From contig NZ_SNZH01000023.1 of the NCBI RefSeq assembly GCF_004363655.1, forward strand, positions 1 through 64,000: 64,000 nt of DNA, in the 5' to 3' direction. The notes under the pieces are model-generated. The model did no database searches and was not told the DNA's origin. It saw only the letters and a list, made by a program, of their open reading frames with translations. Position 1 is the stretch's first letter; every line of letters begins with the position of its first letter. A program made the position numbers and the translations under genes. This DNA comes from Tahibacter aquaticus. GTDB lineage: Bacteria > Pseudomonadota > Gammaproteobacteria > Xanthomonadales > Rhodanobacteraceae. This document shows positions 63,372 through 64,000 of this stretch, piece by piece.

Positions 63372-64000
63372 ATGAACAAAGCTATTTTTTATTTTGCGGC
63401 CATCGCGGCACTGTTTGTCGTGTACTTCGTCTATCGCAACGACGTCGCGCTCACGCAGCCGGCGACGACAGCAGCGGGCCCGACGCCTGCGCATGTGCCG
63501 ACGCCACCGGCTTCGACTGGCATGCCGGCCAGTGTGCCGCCGCTCTCGCCGCGGGCCAGTGGCGTCGCTGCGTTCCTGAACGCGGCGGATACTCAGGCCG
63601 CACTGGAAGTGCAACAGCGCCTGGCAGTCGGACACCCGCCATTGGCGGCCGAAATGGCTGCAGAGTTGGGCGATGCCTGCTATCGGGTTTCGGTCGAAGG
63701 CAGCCTGATCGCCAAGACGCCTGGCAACCAGTGGGTGCTGGACCGGATCAAGCAATACTGTAGTGGCTACCGCAGTGACACCCCGGCGATCGAACTGCGC
63801 AAGCGTGCACTGGCCGTCGGCTCACGCGCGGCAGTAGAAAAGCAGCTTGCCGACATTGAAACCAAAGACGGCGTCGACGCAGCCAAGCGCGAGGCCGAAC
63901 AGATAATCCTGGCTGCGGCCGACCCCTATTCCATGGACGAGGCGCGCCTGTATCTTGCACGGCAGCCGGGCGGCTGGAGCCTCGGCGCAACGCTGCCCGA
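63372..64000 (+). CDS. Membrane-anchored protein of unknown function, partial
   Basis: The first 209 codons of a gene that runs off the right edge. Residues 3-21 form one hydrophobic segment (AIFYFAAIAALFVVYFVY), probably an N-terminal anchor. Residues about 25-65 are a Pro/Ala/Thr-rich linker. The rest is helical (NAADTQAALEVQQRLAVG, ELRKRALAVGSRAAVEKQLADIE) and may form repeat-type helical pairs, with two cysteines (DACYRV, QYCSGY). It lies 60 bp downstream of the glycine-rich exported protein. No family is recognised and the C-terminus is unseen. Confidence 0.7.
   Translation, partial: MNKAIFYFAAIAALFVVYFVYRNDVALTQPATTAAGPTPAHVPTPPASTGMPASVPPLSPRASGVAAFLNAADTQAALEVQQRLAVGHPPLAAEMAAELGDACYRVSVEGSLIAKTPGNQWVLDRIKQYCSGYRSDTPAIELRKRALAVGSRAAVEKQLADIETKDGVDAAKREAEQIILAAADPYSMDEARLYLARQPGGWSLGATLP

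Noticed and set aside
62406-63755. Minus-strand frame of 449 codons across the last two genes
   Set aside because: The plus strand has two consecutive frames with plausible starts and export signals; the minus frame spans an intergenic region and looks like low-complexity shadow.

Overview
The window is GC-rich chromosomal DNA. It most resembles a gammaproteobacterium of the Xanthomonadales/Lysobacterales, probably Rhodanobacteraceae (Dokdonella/Tahibacter type). This is an inference from gene content: short FxxxFE-like tails on secreted proteins (LFKDDFE, VFANGFD), poly-serine linkers in an exported plant-polysaccharide enzyme, a Sec-exported Rhs protein, a TonB-dependent receptor and several AraC/LysR/MocR regulators. 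No rRNA, tRNA, CRISPR array or prophage was seen.

Layout. 1-1890 is accessory DNA: the right end of an IS66-family element inserted into a small gene, a divergent Arc-type repressor with a palindromic intergenic site, and a degenerate 21-bp tandem repeat rich in palindromes. 1887-7140 holds two unknown genes, a scar where a divergent LysR/aldo-keto reductase pair lost both 5' halves, a secreted protein, and an MFS exporter with a divergent LysR regulator. 7504-11379 is the most interesting locus: three overlapping genes for a 683-aa ferritin-like protein carrying a cysteine-rich CAGQG segment, a DUF692/MNIO iron oxidase and a DUF2063 (BufC/HvfC-like) partner. This looks like a RiPP-type modification system acting on an unusually large substrate.

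11657-23394 holds a DUF3224/HEAT-like gene pair with a divergent AraC regulator, a TonB-dependent receptor, a MocR regulator divergent from a LysE-type exporter, two exported proteins (S41-like, DUF5694) and small membrane proteins and lipoproteins. 23763-34013 holds a 1448-aa Lhr-type helicase, a LytS/LytTR two-component pair, a serine beta-lactamase-like hydrolase, an AraC regulator and a hydroxylase/SRPBCC pair. 34065-40316 is one 2083-aa exported pectin-degrading protein with a pectinesterase, two PL1 pectate lyases, three copies of a beta-rich module and three poly-Ser linkers.

40932-47081 holds a GT39-like glycosyltransferase with a PA14-like partner, a secreted trypsin-like protease, an oxygenase/YjbR pair, a protein kinase with its catalytic core deleted, and a lipoprotein. 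47551-52647 is a Sec-exported Rhs protein. 53130-64000 holds a choice-of-anchor-J protein with a TPR sulfotransferase, a second beta-lactamase-like hydrolase, a lipoprotein operon, an exported amidohydrolase and two exported unknowns, the last running off the window. A roughly 69-bp REP-like repeat occurs three times (11.5 kb, inverted pair; 46.6 kb).
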